Assembly (NCBI RefSeq): GCF_004571025.1 | Contig: NZ_SPQT01000001.1 | Span: 62,001 to 126,000, forward strand | Origin: Bradyrhizobium niftali | GTDB lineage: Bacteria; Pseudomonadota; Alphaproteobacteria; Rhizobiales; Xanthobacteraceae | Length of the DNA: 64,000 nt | Direction of reading: 5' to 3' | In this document: positions 44,073-51,928 of the stretch, piece after piece | How positions within the stretch are numbered: the first letter of the stretch is position 1 | Layout: the number at the start of each line of letters is the position of its first letter | Notes under the pieces: model-generated | Database searches by the model: none | The model's input: the letters and a program-made list of their open reading frames with translations, nothing else | Told to the model about the DNA's origin: nothing | Made by a program: the position numbers and the translations under genes

Positions 44073-45350
44073 TCACGCCATGCTCAGCTCGTGCCGGCCG
44101 ACGACCATCCAGTGCACCTCGTCCGGACCGTCGGCAAAGCGCAGGTGGCGCACGTCCTGGTACATCTCGGCGAGCGGGGTCCAGTGCGAGATCCCGGTGG
44201 CGCCGTGCATCTGGATGGCCTGGTCGATGATCTTGCAGGCGCGCTCGGGCACCATGGCCTTGACCATGGAGACCCAGACGCGGGCTTCCTTGTTGCCGAG
44301 CACGTCCATGGCCTTCGCCGCCTTCAGCACCATCAGCCGCATCGCCTCGATCTCGCAGCGCGCCTGCGCGATGATCTGCATGTTGCCGCCGAGATGAGCG
44401 ATCTTCTTGCCGAAGGCTTCGCGGGTGAGGCCACGCTGCACCATCAGGTCGAGCGCCTTCTCGGCCTTGCCGATGGTGCGCATGCAATGATGGATGCGCC
44501 CGGGTCCGAGGCGCAGCTGCGAGATCTCGAAGCCCCGGCCCTCGCCGAGCAGCATGTTCTCCTTCGGCACGCGCACGTTGTTGAAGCGCATGTGCATGTG
44601 GCCGCGCGGGGCGTGGTCCTGGCCGAACACGTACATGGGGCCGAGCACCTCGACGCCGGGCGTGTCGCGCGGCACCAGGATCTGCGACTGCTGCTTGCTC
44701 GGCGCGGCGTCCGGATTGGTCTTCACCATCACGATGAGGATCTTGCAGCGGGGATCGCCGAGGCCGGAGATGTAATATTTCTCGCCGTTGATGACCCATT
44801 CGTCGCCGACGAGCTTTGCCGTCGTCGAGATGTTCTTGGCGTCGGAGGAGGCGACGTTCGGCTCGGTCATGACATAGGCGGAGCGGATCTCGCCGTTGAG
44901 CAGCGGCTTCAGCCACTTCTCCTTCTGCTCCTTGGTGCCGACGCGCTCCAGCACCTCCATGTTGCCGGTGTCGGGCGCGGAGCAGTTCATGGTCTCGGAG
45001 GCCAGCGGGCTCTTGCCGAGCTCGGAAGCGATATAGGCATAGTCGAGGTTCTTCAGGCCCTGGCCGGTCTCGTCATCGGGCAGGAAGAAGTTCCAGAGGC
45101 CTTCCTTCTTGGCCTTGTTCTTGGCGACCTCGAGCACCTCGAGCTGCTTCGGCGTGAAGCTCCAGCGGTCTTCCTTGCTCTCGCCGGCCTTGGCGAACTC
45201 GATCGACATCGGCTCGACGGTGTCGCGAATGAACTTCCTGACGTGATCGTACAGCGGCCGGACCTGGTCCGACATCCTGAGGTCGTTGAGCTCGTCGCCG
45301 GGGTTGAGCGTGTAGTTGGTGGTGCGGGGTATGTAGGTGTGTTTTGTCAT
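44073..45350 (-). CDS. ACAD10/11-like acyl-CoA dehydrogenase (LvaC-type candidate)
   Basis: 425 aa FAD acyl-CoA dehydrogenase. Flavin-contact motifs AYVMTEPNVASSDA (158-171) and WVINGEKYYISG (185-196), plus the C-terminal QMHGATGISHWTPLA. The position of the canonical catalytic Glu is Asp407, in FADGPDEVH; this ADGPDEVH signature is that of ACAD10/ACAD11-like enzymes, which work on 4-phosphooxy-acyl-CoA. ATG 45350 has a strong GGGAGGA site; longer in-frame starts upstream lack support. An APH-type kinase and DUF6285 gene lie 2.5 kb away, as in levulinate-type (Lva) pathways. Ordinary beta-oxidation is the alternative. Confidence 0.9.
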   Translation of the reverse strand: MTKHTYIPRTTNYTLNPGDELNDLRMSDQVRPLYDHVRKFIRDTVEPMSIEFAKAGESKEDRWSFTPKQLEVLEVAKNKAKKEGLWNFFLPDDETGQGLKNLDYAYIASELGKSPLASETMNCSAPDTGNMEVLERVGTKEQKEKWLKPLLNGEIRSAYVMTEPNVASSDAKNISTTAKLVGDEWVINGEKYYISGLGDPRCKILIVMVKTNPDAAPSKQQSQILVPRDTPGVEVLGPMYVFGQDHAPRGHMHMRFNNVRVPKENMLLGEGRGFEISQLRLGPGRIHHCMRTIGKAEKALDLMVQRGLTREAFGKKIAHLGGNMQIIAQARCEIEAMRLMVLKAAKAMDVLGNKEARVWVSMVKAMVPERACKIIDQAIQMHGATGISHWTPLAEMYQDVRHLRFADGPDEVHWMVVGRHELSMA

Positions 45351-45518
45351 TGTTCCTCCCGGTTCACTGAAGCGTACTGGCGGCAAGAATAGTCGCAGCG
45401 CGGCCAAAGCGCGAGCACGCATTTTTCTCGCGAGCCATGCCACGCAATGGAATATCGCGAGGGCGTTTGAAATGTTGTTTGAACGGGCGCGCTGGGCACG
45501 CCCGCCACACTCTCCGCC

Positions 45519-45619
45519 GTCATCGCCCGCGCAGGCGGGCGATCCAGTATTCCGAGACGGCAGTGATTGAACCGAGAAGCTGCGGCGTACTGGACTCCCC
45601 GCTTTCGCGGGGAATGACA
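45519..45619. repeat. Intergenic palindromic repeat, family F (copy 2)
   Basis: GTCATCGCCCGCGCAGGCGG with CGATCCAGTATTCCGAGACG, then CGGCGTACTGGACTCCCCGC and TTTCGCGGGGAATGACAG. It lies upstream of the acyl-CoA dehydrogenase and downstream of the VOC protein gene; the rest of the 283-bp gap (45351-45518) shows nothing recognisable. Confidence 0.86.
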
Positions 45620-45633
45620 GCGTCCTGGAGCAA

Positions 45634-46014
45634 TCAGTTCGGCATCCGATGCATCGCGCAGATCTTGTTGCCGTCGAGGTCGCGCAAGTAAGCGAGATAA
45701 AGCTTGTTCCCCGCGCCCTCGCGGATGCCGGGCGGATTCTCGATCGGCTTTCCGCCGGCGGCGATGCCGACGGCGTGCCACTTGTCGACCTGCTCGGGCG
45801 AGTTGGCGGCAAAGCCGATGGTGCCGCCGTTCGCACAGGTCGCCGGCTCGCCGTTGATCGGCTTCGTCACCGAGAACACGCCGGTCTTGGTGATGTAGAA
45901 GATGCGGTGGCCGTCGACCCGTGCAGGCCGCACCTCGAGCGTGCTCAGCAGGCCGTCGTAGAAAGCCTTGGCCTTGTCGAGGTCGTTGGTGCCGATCATG
46001 ATGTGGGAAAACAT
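45634..46014 (-). CDS. VOC family (glyoxalase-fold) protein
   Basis: 126 aa single vicinal-oxygen-chelate domain. It begins MFSHIMIGTNDLDKAKAFYD, with a late GNKLYLAYLRDLDGNKICAMH, and shows the His5 and Glu/His-type metal sites common to the fold. It may be a lyase, dioxygenase or binding protein; the family is too broad for a specific call. ATG 46014 removes an upstream extension through a family G repeat. It lies between the ACAD and an SDR gene on the same strand. Confidence 0.87.
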   Translation of the reverse strand: MFSHIMIGTNDLDKAKAFYDGLLSTLEVRPARVDGHRIFYITKTGVFSVTKPINGEPATCANGGTIGFAANSPEQVDKWHAVGIAAGGKPIENPPGIREGAGNKLYLAYLRDLDGNKICAMHRMPN

Positions 46015-46040
46015 TTGCCCTGTCCCCTCGTTACGATTTG

Positions 46041-46120
46041 TAACCCGGATGGAGCGCAGCGAGATCCGGGTCTGTTGCTTCTGGTCATCCCGGATTGCGC
46101 TGCGCTCCATCCGGGCTACG
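46041..46120. repeat. Intergenic palindromic repeat, family G (copy 1)
   Basis: TAACCCGGATGGAGCGCAGC...GAGATCCGGGT at the left and CATCCCGGATTGCGCTGCG...CTCCATCCGGGCTA at the right. Copy 2 at 57264-57339. Between VOC and SDR genes, both on the minus strand. Confidence 0.86.
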
Positions 46121-46131
46121 AACGTAAAAGA

Positions 46132-46911
46132 TCAAAACGCCGTATAGCCGCCGTCGATCACGAACGTGTCCGCGGTGTGATAGGACGAGGCCTTGCTCAT
46201 CAGATACACGGCGATGCCGCCGAAATCGCCGGGCTCGCCGAAGCGGCGCTGCGGAATGCGCGGCATCACATTGGCGACGAACTTGTCGTTGGCCATGAGC
46301 CCCGCGGTCATGTCGCTCTTGATCCAGCCGGGCAGGATGGCGTTTGCGGTGACGCCGTGGCGCGCCAGCTCCACGCCGAGCGCGCGCACCAGTGCGTTGA
46401 TGGCAGCCTTGGTCGCGGCATAGTGCTCGTTGCGCGCGGTGCCGAAGATCGAGGCGAGGCTCGAGGTCGCCACTAGCCGGCCGAAGGGATCGCCGGCATT
46501 GGCGCGGTCGGTCATGTGTCTGGCGGCCGCCTGGAACGCGTGGAACACGCCGTCGAGGTTAGTCGCAAACATCGTGCGCCATTCCTCTTCGGTGCGCTCG
46601 ATGAAGGAGCGCCGGCCGCCGCCGCCGATGCCGGCATTGGCGAAGCAGCCGTCGACCCGGCCGAAGGTGTCGAGCGTGGCCTTCATCGCGGCATCGACCG
46701 AGGCCGGATCGGTGACGTCGCAGACGCGGCTATCCACCTTGCCGGCAAGGCCCGCCAGGCTCGCGGCAGCGCTGTTGTTCTTGTCAGGATTGCGGCCCCA
46801 GATCGACACGTTGCAGCCCTGGCCGGCCAGTGCCTGCGCGATGCCGAGCCCGATGCCGCCATTGCCGCCGGTGATCACGGCGACGCGGCCGGAGAGGTCG
46901 AAAAGGTTCAT
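46132..46911 (-). CDS. SDR family NAD(P)-dependent oxidoreductase (LvaD-like candidate)
   Basis: 259 aa classical SDR. TGGNGGIG cofactor motif (14-21), ANAG (91-94) and an intact catalytic set: Ser150/151 (VATSSLAS), Tyr164 and Lys168 (HYAATKAAI). The end FVIDGGYTAF is typical. It oxidises a secondary alcohol or reduces a ketone; a 3-hydroxyacyl (or -CoA) substrate would fit the acyl-CoA neighbourhood, and an SDR (LvaD) is part of the Lva pathway. ATG 46911. It is divergent from the crotonase-kinase-DUF6285 operon across 178 bp. Confidence 0.9.
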   Translation of the reverse strand: MNLFDLSGRVAVITGGNGGIGLGIAQALAGQGCNVSIWGRNPDKNNSAAASLAGLAGKVDSRVCDVTDPASVDAAMKATLDTFGRVDGCFANAGIGGGGRRSFIERTEEEWRTMFATNLDGVFHAFQAAARHMTDRANAGDPFGRLVATSSLASIFGTARNEHYAATKAAINALVRALGVELARHGVTANAILPGWIKSDMTAGLMANDKFVANVMPRIPQRRFGEPGDFGGIAVYLMSKASSYHTADTFVIDGGYTAF

Positions 46912-47089
46912 GGCGCGTTTTCCGTTTTGGCAAGACTTCCTGGCATGACGCGCATCAGCCGCTGCGCGCAAGATTGCTTGCTATGCTCTGATCACCATGG
47001 ACAAGAGCGCGCCAAAAATCAAATATACGCCCCGGCAAAAGTAATTCCGGTCTGCGAAACTAACGCGGGCCGCAACTGACGAGGAAACC

Positions 47090-47878
47090 ATGCAGTTCAA
47101 ACACGTCACGCTCGATTTCGATGGTTCGGTTGCGATCCTCAAGCTCGACCATCAGGAGGTGATGAACGCGGTCTCCATGGACATGCTGGGCGGCCTCGCC
47201 GACGCGCTCGATGCGATCGAGGAGAAGAAGGACGAGGTGCGCTGCGTCGTGCTGACCGGCGCGGGGCGGGCGTTCTGCACGGGCGCTAATCTTCAGGGTC
47301 GCAACAACCAGTCGAAGAAGACCAAGGCCGGCCTGACGCTGGAGATCGGCTTTCACCCGTTCCTGCGCCGCATCCGCAATCTGCACTGTCCTATTGTCAC
47401 CGCGGTCAACGGCCCGGCGGCGGGCGCCGGCATGAGCTTCGCACTGCTCGGCGACATGATCCTGTGCGCGCGCTCGTCCTATTTCCTGCAAGCGTTCCGC
47501 CGCATCGGCCTCGTGCCGGATTGCGGCTCGACCTGGCTGCTGCCGCGCCTCGTCGGCCGGGCCCGCTCGATCGAATTGTCGCTGATGGGCGAGCGGCTCC
47601 CGGCCGAGAAGGCGCTGGAATGGGGCCTCGTCAACCGTGTCTACGATGACGGTGTCCTGATGGAGGAGGCGATGAAGCTCGCGCGCGAGCTTGCCAGCGG
47701 CCCGACAGTTGCGCTGTCGCTGATCCGCAAGCTCTACTGGGACAGTCCGGAGAATTCCTTCGAGGATCAGCTCAATCTCGAATTCCAGTGCCAGCTTCGC
47801 GCCGGCGACACGCAAGACTTCCGTGAAGGCGTCGGCGCGTTCCTGGAGAAGCGGCCGGCGCAGTTCAAGGGCAAATGA
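47090..47878 (+). CDS. Enoyl-CoA hydratase/isomerase (crotonase) family, PaaG-like
   Basis: 262 aa crotonase. Oxyanion-hole segments TGAGRAFCTGANLQ (56-69) and GPAAGAGMSFALLGD. The active-site loop is IGLVPDCGSTWLLPRLVG with Asp144, the single acidic residue seen in PaaG-type isomerases, rather than the two Glu of a strict hydratase. ATG 47090 has GAGGAA. First gene of a three-gene plus-strand operon. Its stop overlaps the kinase start (ATGA), indicating coupling, so the isomerase or hydratase step is probably linked to the kinase pathway. Confidence 0.92.
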   Translation: MQFKHVTLDFDGSVAILKLDHQEVMNAVSMDMLGGLADALDAIEEKKDEVRCVVLTGAGRAFCTGANLQGRNNQSKKTKAGLTLEIGFHPFLRRIRNLHCPIVTAVNGPAAGAGMSFALLGDMILCARSSYFLQAFRRIGLVPDCGSTWLLPRLVGRARSIELSLMGERLPAEKALEWGLVNRVYDDGVLMEEAMKLARELASGPTVALSLIRKLYWDSPENSFEDQLNLEFQCQLRAGDTQDFREGVGAFLEKRPAQFKGK

Positions 47879-48861
47879 TCGAAGCGCAACTCTCCCGCAG
47901 CGTCGCGCGCTGGTGCGAGGGGGCGACCGGCGTCACCGGCGCGGCCAAGCTGTCCGGCGGCGCCAGCCAGGAGACCTGGCGCTTCGACATCGTCCATCCC
48001 GATGGACCGATCGGCGCGATCCTGCGCCGCTCACCGAAGGGTTATGGCGCAGCTCCAACGCGCGCGGCGGGGCTCGGCGCCGAAGCGCAACTGATGCAGC
48101 TTGCCTATGAGGCCGGCGTGCCGTCGCCGCGCGTGATGCATGTCTTGACGGCTGTGGACGACCTCGGCACCGGCTTCATCATGCAGCGGGTCGAGGGCGA
48201 GACCATCGCGCGCAAGATCTTGCGCGACGACGAGTTCGCAGCAGTGCGGCCGCATCTGGCGCGGCAGATCGGCGGCGTGCTTGCGGGCTTGCACAGGCTG
48301 CCGCTGGACAAGCTGCCCGAATTGCGGCGCATGACCGCGGCGAAGGAGATCGCCGAGTTCGAGCGCGACTATCGCAGCCTGAACTGGCCCAAGCCCGTGT
48401 TCGAGCTGGCATTGCGCTGGCTGCGCGACAACGATCCCGGCCCCTCCGCCGAGGAGACGCTGGTGCATGGCGATTTCCGCAATGGCAACCTCATCATCGG
48501 TGCCGATGGCGTCCGCGCCGTGCTCGACTGGGAGCTTGCCCATCTCGGCGATCCCATGGAGGATCTCGGCTGGGTCTGCGTCAACTCCTGGCGCTTTGGC
48601 GAGATCGACAAGCCGGTCGGCGGCTTTGGCTCGCGCGAGGAGCTATTCGCAGGCTATGCGGCGGCGGGCCGAAAAGTCGATCCGGCGCGCGTGAAATTCT
48701 GGGAAGTGATGGGCACGCTGCGCTGGGGCATCATGTGCGGCGGCATGATGCAGCGGTTTCGCGAGGGCCCGGACCATTCCATGGAGCGCGCCATGATCGG
48801 GCGCCGCGCCTCCGAGACCGAAATCGATCTGTTGCGGCTCTTGGCGCCGCGCGGGAGCTGA
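47875..48861 (+). CDS. APH-fold phosphotransferase, ACAD10/11- and LvaA-like
   Basis: 328 aa aminoglycoside-phosphotransferase-fold kinase. Brenner motif LVHGDFRNGNLII with catalytic Asp200 and metal-binding Asn205, then the DFG-equivalent VLDWELAHLGDP with Asp218. The family standing next to acyl-CoA dehydrogenases phosphorylates 4-hydroxyacyl-CoA in LvaA and in the kinase half of mammalian ACAD10/11, rather than antibiotics. It overlaps the crotonase by 4 bp and lies 3 bp before the DUF6285 gene. An antibiotic-resistance role is unlikely given this context. Confidence 0.92.
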   Translation: MIEAQLSRSVARWCEGATGVTGAAKLSGGASQETWRFDIVHPDGPIGAILRRSPKGYGAAPTRAAGLGAEAQLMQLAYEAGVPSPRVMHVLTAVDDLGTGFIMQRVEGETIARKILRDDEFAAVRPHLARQIGGVLAGLHRLPLDKLPELRRMTAAKEIAEFERDYRSLNWPKPVFELALRWLRDNDPGPSAEETLVHGDFRNGNLIIGADGVRAVLDWELAHLGDPMEDLGWVCVNSWRFGEIDKPVGGFGSREELFAGYAAAGRKVDPARVKFWEVMGTLRWGIMCGGMMQRFREGPDHSMERAMIGRRASETEIDLLRLLAPRGS

Positions 48862-48864
48862 CGC

Positions 48865-49242
48865 ATGCAGGACGAACCGACCCCGGTCGAGCTGACCAAG
48901 TCAGTCGCCGATTTCCTCCGCAGCGACATCACGCCGCTGATCTCCGGCCATCAGGCCTTCAAGCTGCGCGTCGCCATCAACATCCTCGACCTCGTCACGC
49001 GGCAACTGACGCAGGAGCAGGGGAGCGATGCGGAAGAGGTGGAGCGGCTGCGTGCACTGCTTGGCATCGACGGCTCGGTGACGGACCTCAACCGAACGCT
49101 CGCCGATCGCATCGCCAGGGGCGAGCTCAACCTCGCAACGCCGGGCCTCGCCGAGCACCTGTGGGCGACCACGATGGACAAGCTTGCGGTGGACCAGCCG
49201 AATTATGCGTCCTACAAGCGCGAGCTGTCGCGAGACGGGTAG
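48865..49242 (+). CDS. DUF6285 small protein (LvaB-like candidate)
   Basis: 125 aa, helical, no signal or membrane segment. The core AVADFLRS-like start (SVADFLRSDI), HQAFKLRVAINILDLVTRQL and LWATTMDKLAVDQPNYASYK are characteristic of DUF6285 proteins, which are regularly encoded directly after an APH-type kinase. In P. putida the small LvaB is needed with kinase LvaA for 4-hydroxyacyl-CoA phosphorylation, so this is probably the kinase partner. It lies 3 bp after the kinase gene. Two palindromic repeats follow. Confidence 0.85.
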   Translation: MQDEPTPVELTKSVADFLRSDITPLISGHQAFKLRVAINILDLVTRQLTQEQGSDAEEVERLRALLGIDGSVTDLNRTLADRIARGELNLATPGLAEHLWATTMDKLAVDQPNYASYKRELSRDG

Positions 49243-49258
49243 GCAGTGCTACATCCGC

Positions 49259-49346
49259 CGTCATTGCGAGGAGCCCTTGCGACGAAGCAATCCAGAGTAT
49301 TCCTGCGGAAAGATTCTGGATTGCTTCGCATCGCTCGCAATGACGG
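49259..49346. repeat. Intergenic palindromic repeat, family B (copy 3)
   Basis: CGTCATTGCGAGGAGCCCTT...CGAAGCAATCCAGA at the left and TCTGGATTGCTTCGC...GCTCGCAATGACG at the right. It stands directly before a family C repeat in the convergent gap after the DUF6285 gene. Confidence 0.86.
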
Positions 49347-49377
49347 CGTTGAGGCATCCGCGCGCCACACTCTCCTC

Positions 49378-49486
49378 GTCATTCCGGGGCGTCGCGGAGC
49401 GACGAGCCCGGAATCCATTCAACCGCAATCTCTGCCGCTCGATGGATTCCGGGCTCGCGCCAAGTGGCGCGCCCCGGAATGACGGC
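49378..49486. repeat. Intergenic palindromic repeat, family C (copy 2)
   Basis: GTCATTCCGGGGCGTCGCGG...CCCGGAATCCATT at the left and GATGGATTCCGGGCTCGCGC...CCCCGGAATGAC at the right. It is a tandem neighbour of a family B element. Confidence 0.86.
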
Positions 49487-49499
49487 GGCGAGAAAGCCC

Positions 49500-50279
49500 C
49501 TACTTCCCCACCCATTTCGGCGGCCGCTTCTCCGAAAACGCCTTCGGGCCCTCGATGTAGTCCTGCGAGGCCACCATTGCCTTCACCGCCGGATATTCCC
49601 GCTGCTCCTCGATTGCCTGCTCCAGCGAGACGGCGAGGCCCTTCTGGATGGTCTGCTTCGAGGCCCGGATCGACATCGGCGAGTTCTTGGTGATCATCTC
49701 CGCCCAGCGCAGCGCGGCCGTCAGTGCCTCGCCCTGCGGCACCACCTCATTGACGAAGCCGAGCTCGAGCCCTTCCTTGGCGCTGACATGGCGCGCGGTC
49801 AGGATCAAGCCCATGGCGCGCTTCAGCCCGATCTGCCGCGGCAGCCGGTGCAGGCCGCCGGCGAGCGCGGCGAGCCCAACGCGCGGCTCGGGCAGGGCGA
49901 AGGTGGCGTTTTCCGAGGCGATGATCAGGTCGCAGGCGAGCGCGATCTCGAAGCCGCCGCCCATCGCGACACCATTCACCGCGGCAATGATCGGCTTGTC
50001 GCAGTCGAAGCGTGCGGTGAGGCCGGCAAAGCCGCCCTTGTCCCAGCCGCGCTTGCCGCCGGCCGCCTGCCACTTCAGGTCGTTGCCGGCGCAGAACGCC
50101 TTGTCGCCGGCGCCGGTGACGATCGCGACCCATTGCTCGGCATCCGCCGAGAAATCGTCAAACACCTTCTGGAGCTCGAAATGCGCGTCGGTGTGCAGCG
50201 CGTTGTAGACCTCGGGCCGCGACAGCGTGACGATCGTGATCGGTCCCTTGCGCTCCACCTTGGAAAACTTCAGCTCCAT
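49500..50279 (-). CDS. Enoyl-CoA hydratase family protein
   Basis: 259 aa crotonase. Oxyanion-hole stretches TGAGDKAFCAGNDLKW and NGVAMGGGFEIALACD. The active-site region reads FALPEPRVGLAALAGGLHRL, keeping the first Glu but with the second Glu region altered, so hydratase activity is not certain. C-terminus FSEKRPPKWVGK is of the common bacterial type. ATG 50279; in-frame ATGs further upstream extend into a non-conserved segment. It is convergent with the kinase operon and divergent from the next acyl-CoA dehydrogenase. Confidence 0.9.
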   Translation of the reverse strand: MELKFSKVERKGPITIVTLSRPEVYNALHTDAHFELQKVFDDFSADAEQWVAIVTGAGDKAFCAGNDLKWQAAGGKRGWDKGGFAGLTARFDCDKPIIAAVNGVAMGGGFEIALACDLIIASENATFALPEPRVGLAALAGGLHRLPRQIGLKRAMGLILTARHVSAKEGLELGFVNEVVPQGEALTAALRWAEMITKNSPMSIRASKQTIQKGLAVSLEQAIEEQREYPAVKAMVASQDYIEGPKAFSEKRPPKWVGK

Positions 50280-50489
50280 CGCTCGCTCCCGCATTTTCTC
50301 CTGAAGGAATATTGCCGGCATACTAGCGCGCGCAAGCGCTGGAGCACCATCGAATTGCGCGGGCACGCCTTGCGTGGCTGGCACGTCTCGGCTTGCTTGA
50401 CACGCGCGTGCTCTTCTCACCTTAATCGTACGAAGCAAAGCGCGGTTAGCGCCTTAACGCAAAACGAAAAAATCATCCGGGAGAGAACC

Positions 50490-51764
50490 GTGGATTTCTC
50501 ATTGCCAACAGATCTCGTCGCCTATCTCGGAGAGCTCGATCGTTTCATCGAACGCGAGATCAAGCCGCTCGAACAAGCCGACGACAACATCCGCTTCTTC
50601 GATCATCGCCGCGAATGGGCGCGCACCGATTTCGAGAATGGCGGCCTGCCGCGCCACGAGTGGGAGGCGCTGCTGCGCAAGGCCAAGGATCTCGCGGACG
50701 CCGCCGGTCACCTGCGCTTTCCAGTACCGAAGCAGTATGGCGGCAAGGACGGCTCCAACCTCTGGATGGCGGTGATCCGTGAGCATTTTGCCGCCAAGGG
50801 CCTCGGGCTGCACAACGACCTTCAGAACGAGCATTCCATCGTCGGCAATTTCCCTGTTGTCACCATGCTCGACCGCTACGGCCGCGATGACCAGAAAGCG
50901 ATGATCGACGGCTCGATCAAGGGCAAGTACCGCATCACCTTTGGACTCACCGAGCCGCATCATGGCTCCGACGCGACCCACATGGAGACGCGGGCGGTGC
51001 CGGCGACCCGCGACAACGTCAAGGGCTGGATCATCAACGGCGAGAAGATGTGGACGACCGGCATGCATGTCGCCACCCACTGCGCGCTGTTCGCGCGCAC
51101 CTCGGGCAATGACGGCGATGCGCGCGGGATCACCTGCTTCCTCGTCCCGGCCAAGAGCCACGGCGTCAAGGTCGAGGAGTACATGTGGACCTTCAACATG
51201 CCGACCGATCATCCCCGCGTCAGCTTCACCGATGTGTTCGTGCCTGAGGATGCGTTGTTCGGCGAGGTCGGCCGCGGCCTGTCGCTGGCGCAATGCTTCG
51301 TGCACCAGAACCGGATCCGCCAGGCCGCCAGCTCGCTCGGTGCCGCCGTCTACTGCATCAACGAAAGCGTCAGATATGCGCGCGAGCGCAAGCCGTTCGG
51401 CAGGGCGCTCGCTGAGAACCAGGCGATCCAGTTCCCGCTGGTGGAGCTCGCGACGCAGGCCGAGATGTTGCGCCTGTTGATCCGCAAGACCGCCTGGGAG
51501 ATGGATCAGCTCACCGAGGAGCAGATCGAGCGCACGCTCTCCGACCGCGTCTCGATGTGCAACTACTGGGCAAACCGCCTCTGCTGCGAATCCGCCGACC
51601 GCGCCATGCAGGTCCACGGCGGCATGGGCTACTCACGCCACAAGCCGTTCGAGCACATCTACCGCCACCATCGACGCTACCGCATTACGGAAGGCAGCGA
51701 GGAGATCCAGATGCGCAAGGTGGCGGGGTTCCTGTTCGGATATATGGGGCCGGGGAAGCATTAG
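50490..51764 (+). CDS. Acyl-CoA dehydrogenase
   Basis: 424 aa. FAD-contact motifs YRITFGLTEPHHGSDATHM and WIINGEKMWTTG, a QMRKVAGFLFG end and the canonical catalytic Glu401 in ITEGSEEIQ. Start is GTG 50490 with GGGAGAG; the frame is open for 1 kb upstream, but that part is antisense to the crotonase gene and without family features. It oxidises an acyl-CoA to the 2-enoyl-CoA, passing electrons to ETF. With Glu rather than Asp it is a conventional ACAD, unlike the one at 44073-45350. Confidence 0.92.
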   Translation: MDFSLPTDLVAYLGELDRFIEREIKPLEQADDNIRFFDHRREWARTDFENGGLPRHEWEALLRKAKDLADAAGHLRFPVPKQYGGKDGSNLWMAVIREHFAAKGLGLHNDLQNEHSIVGNFPVVTMLDRYGRDDQKAMIDGSIKGKYRITFGLTEPHHGSDATHMETRAVPATRDNVKGWIINGEKMWTTGMHVATHCALFARTSGNDGDARGITCFLVPAKSHGVKVEEYMWTFNMPTDHPRVSFTDVFVPEDALFGEVGRGLSLAQCFVHQNRIRQAASSLGAAVYCINESVRYARERKPFGRALAENQAIQFPLVELATQAEMLRLLIRKTAWEMDQLTEEQIERTLSDRVSMCNYWANRLCCESADRAMQVHGGMGYSRHKPFEHIYRHHRRYRITEGSEEIQMRKVAGFLFGYMGPGKH

Positions 51765-51788
51765 CTTCCCGCGGCGCTCTCTCCCCGA

Positions 51789-51909
51789 GTCGTCCCGGCG
51801 AAGGCCGGGACCCATAACCCCAGGGAGAAGTCGTTGCGCAAGATGGCAACTCCGAGTCATCGCCAAACCTAATTCGGTGGATATGGGTCCCGGCCTTCGC
51901 CGGGACGAC
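51789..51909. repeat. Intergenic palindromic repeat, family D (copy 1)
   Basis: GTCGTCCCGGCGAAGGCCGG with GACCCATA, then TCGCCAAACCTAATTCGGTG and ATGGGTCCCGGCCTTCGCCG with GGACGAC. It lies between convergent ACAD and acyl-CoA ligase genes. Copy 2 at 53603-53722; a half copy at 32895-32916. Confidence 0.88.
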
Positions 51910-51928
51910 AATGTGGATATGGCCAGGC

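Noticed and set aside
47875..48861. Aminoglycoside resistance kinase
   Set aside because: The fold is right, but the coupling to a crotonase and DUF6285 gene and the nearby ACAD point to hydroxyacyl-CoA metabolism.
49464..50489. Extension of the acyl-CoA dehydrogenase frame by 342 codons
   Set aside because: It is antisense to a crotonase gene; the GTG at 50490 with GGGAGAG gives the normal protein.
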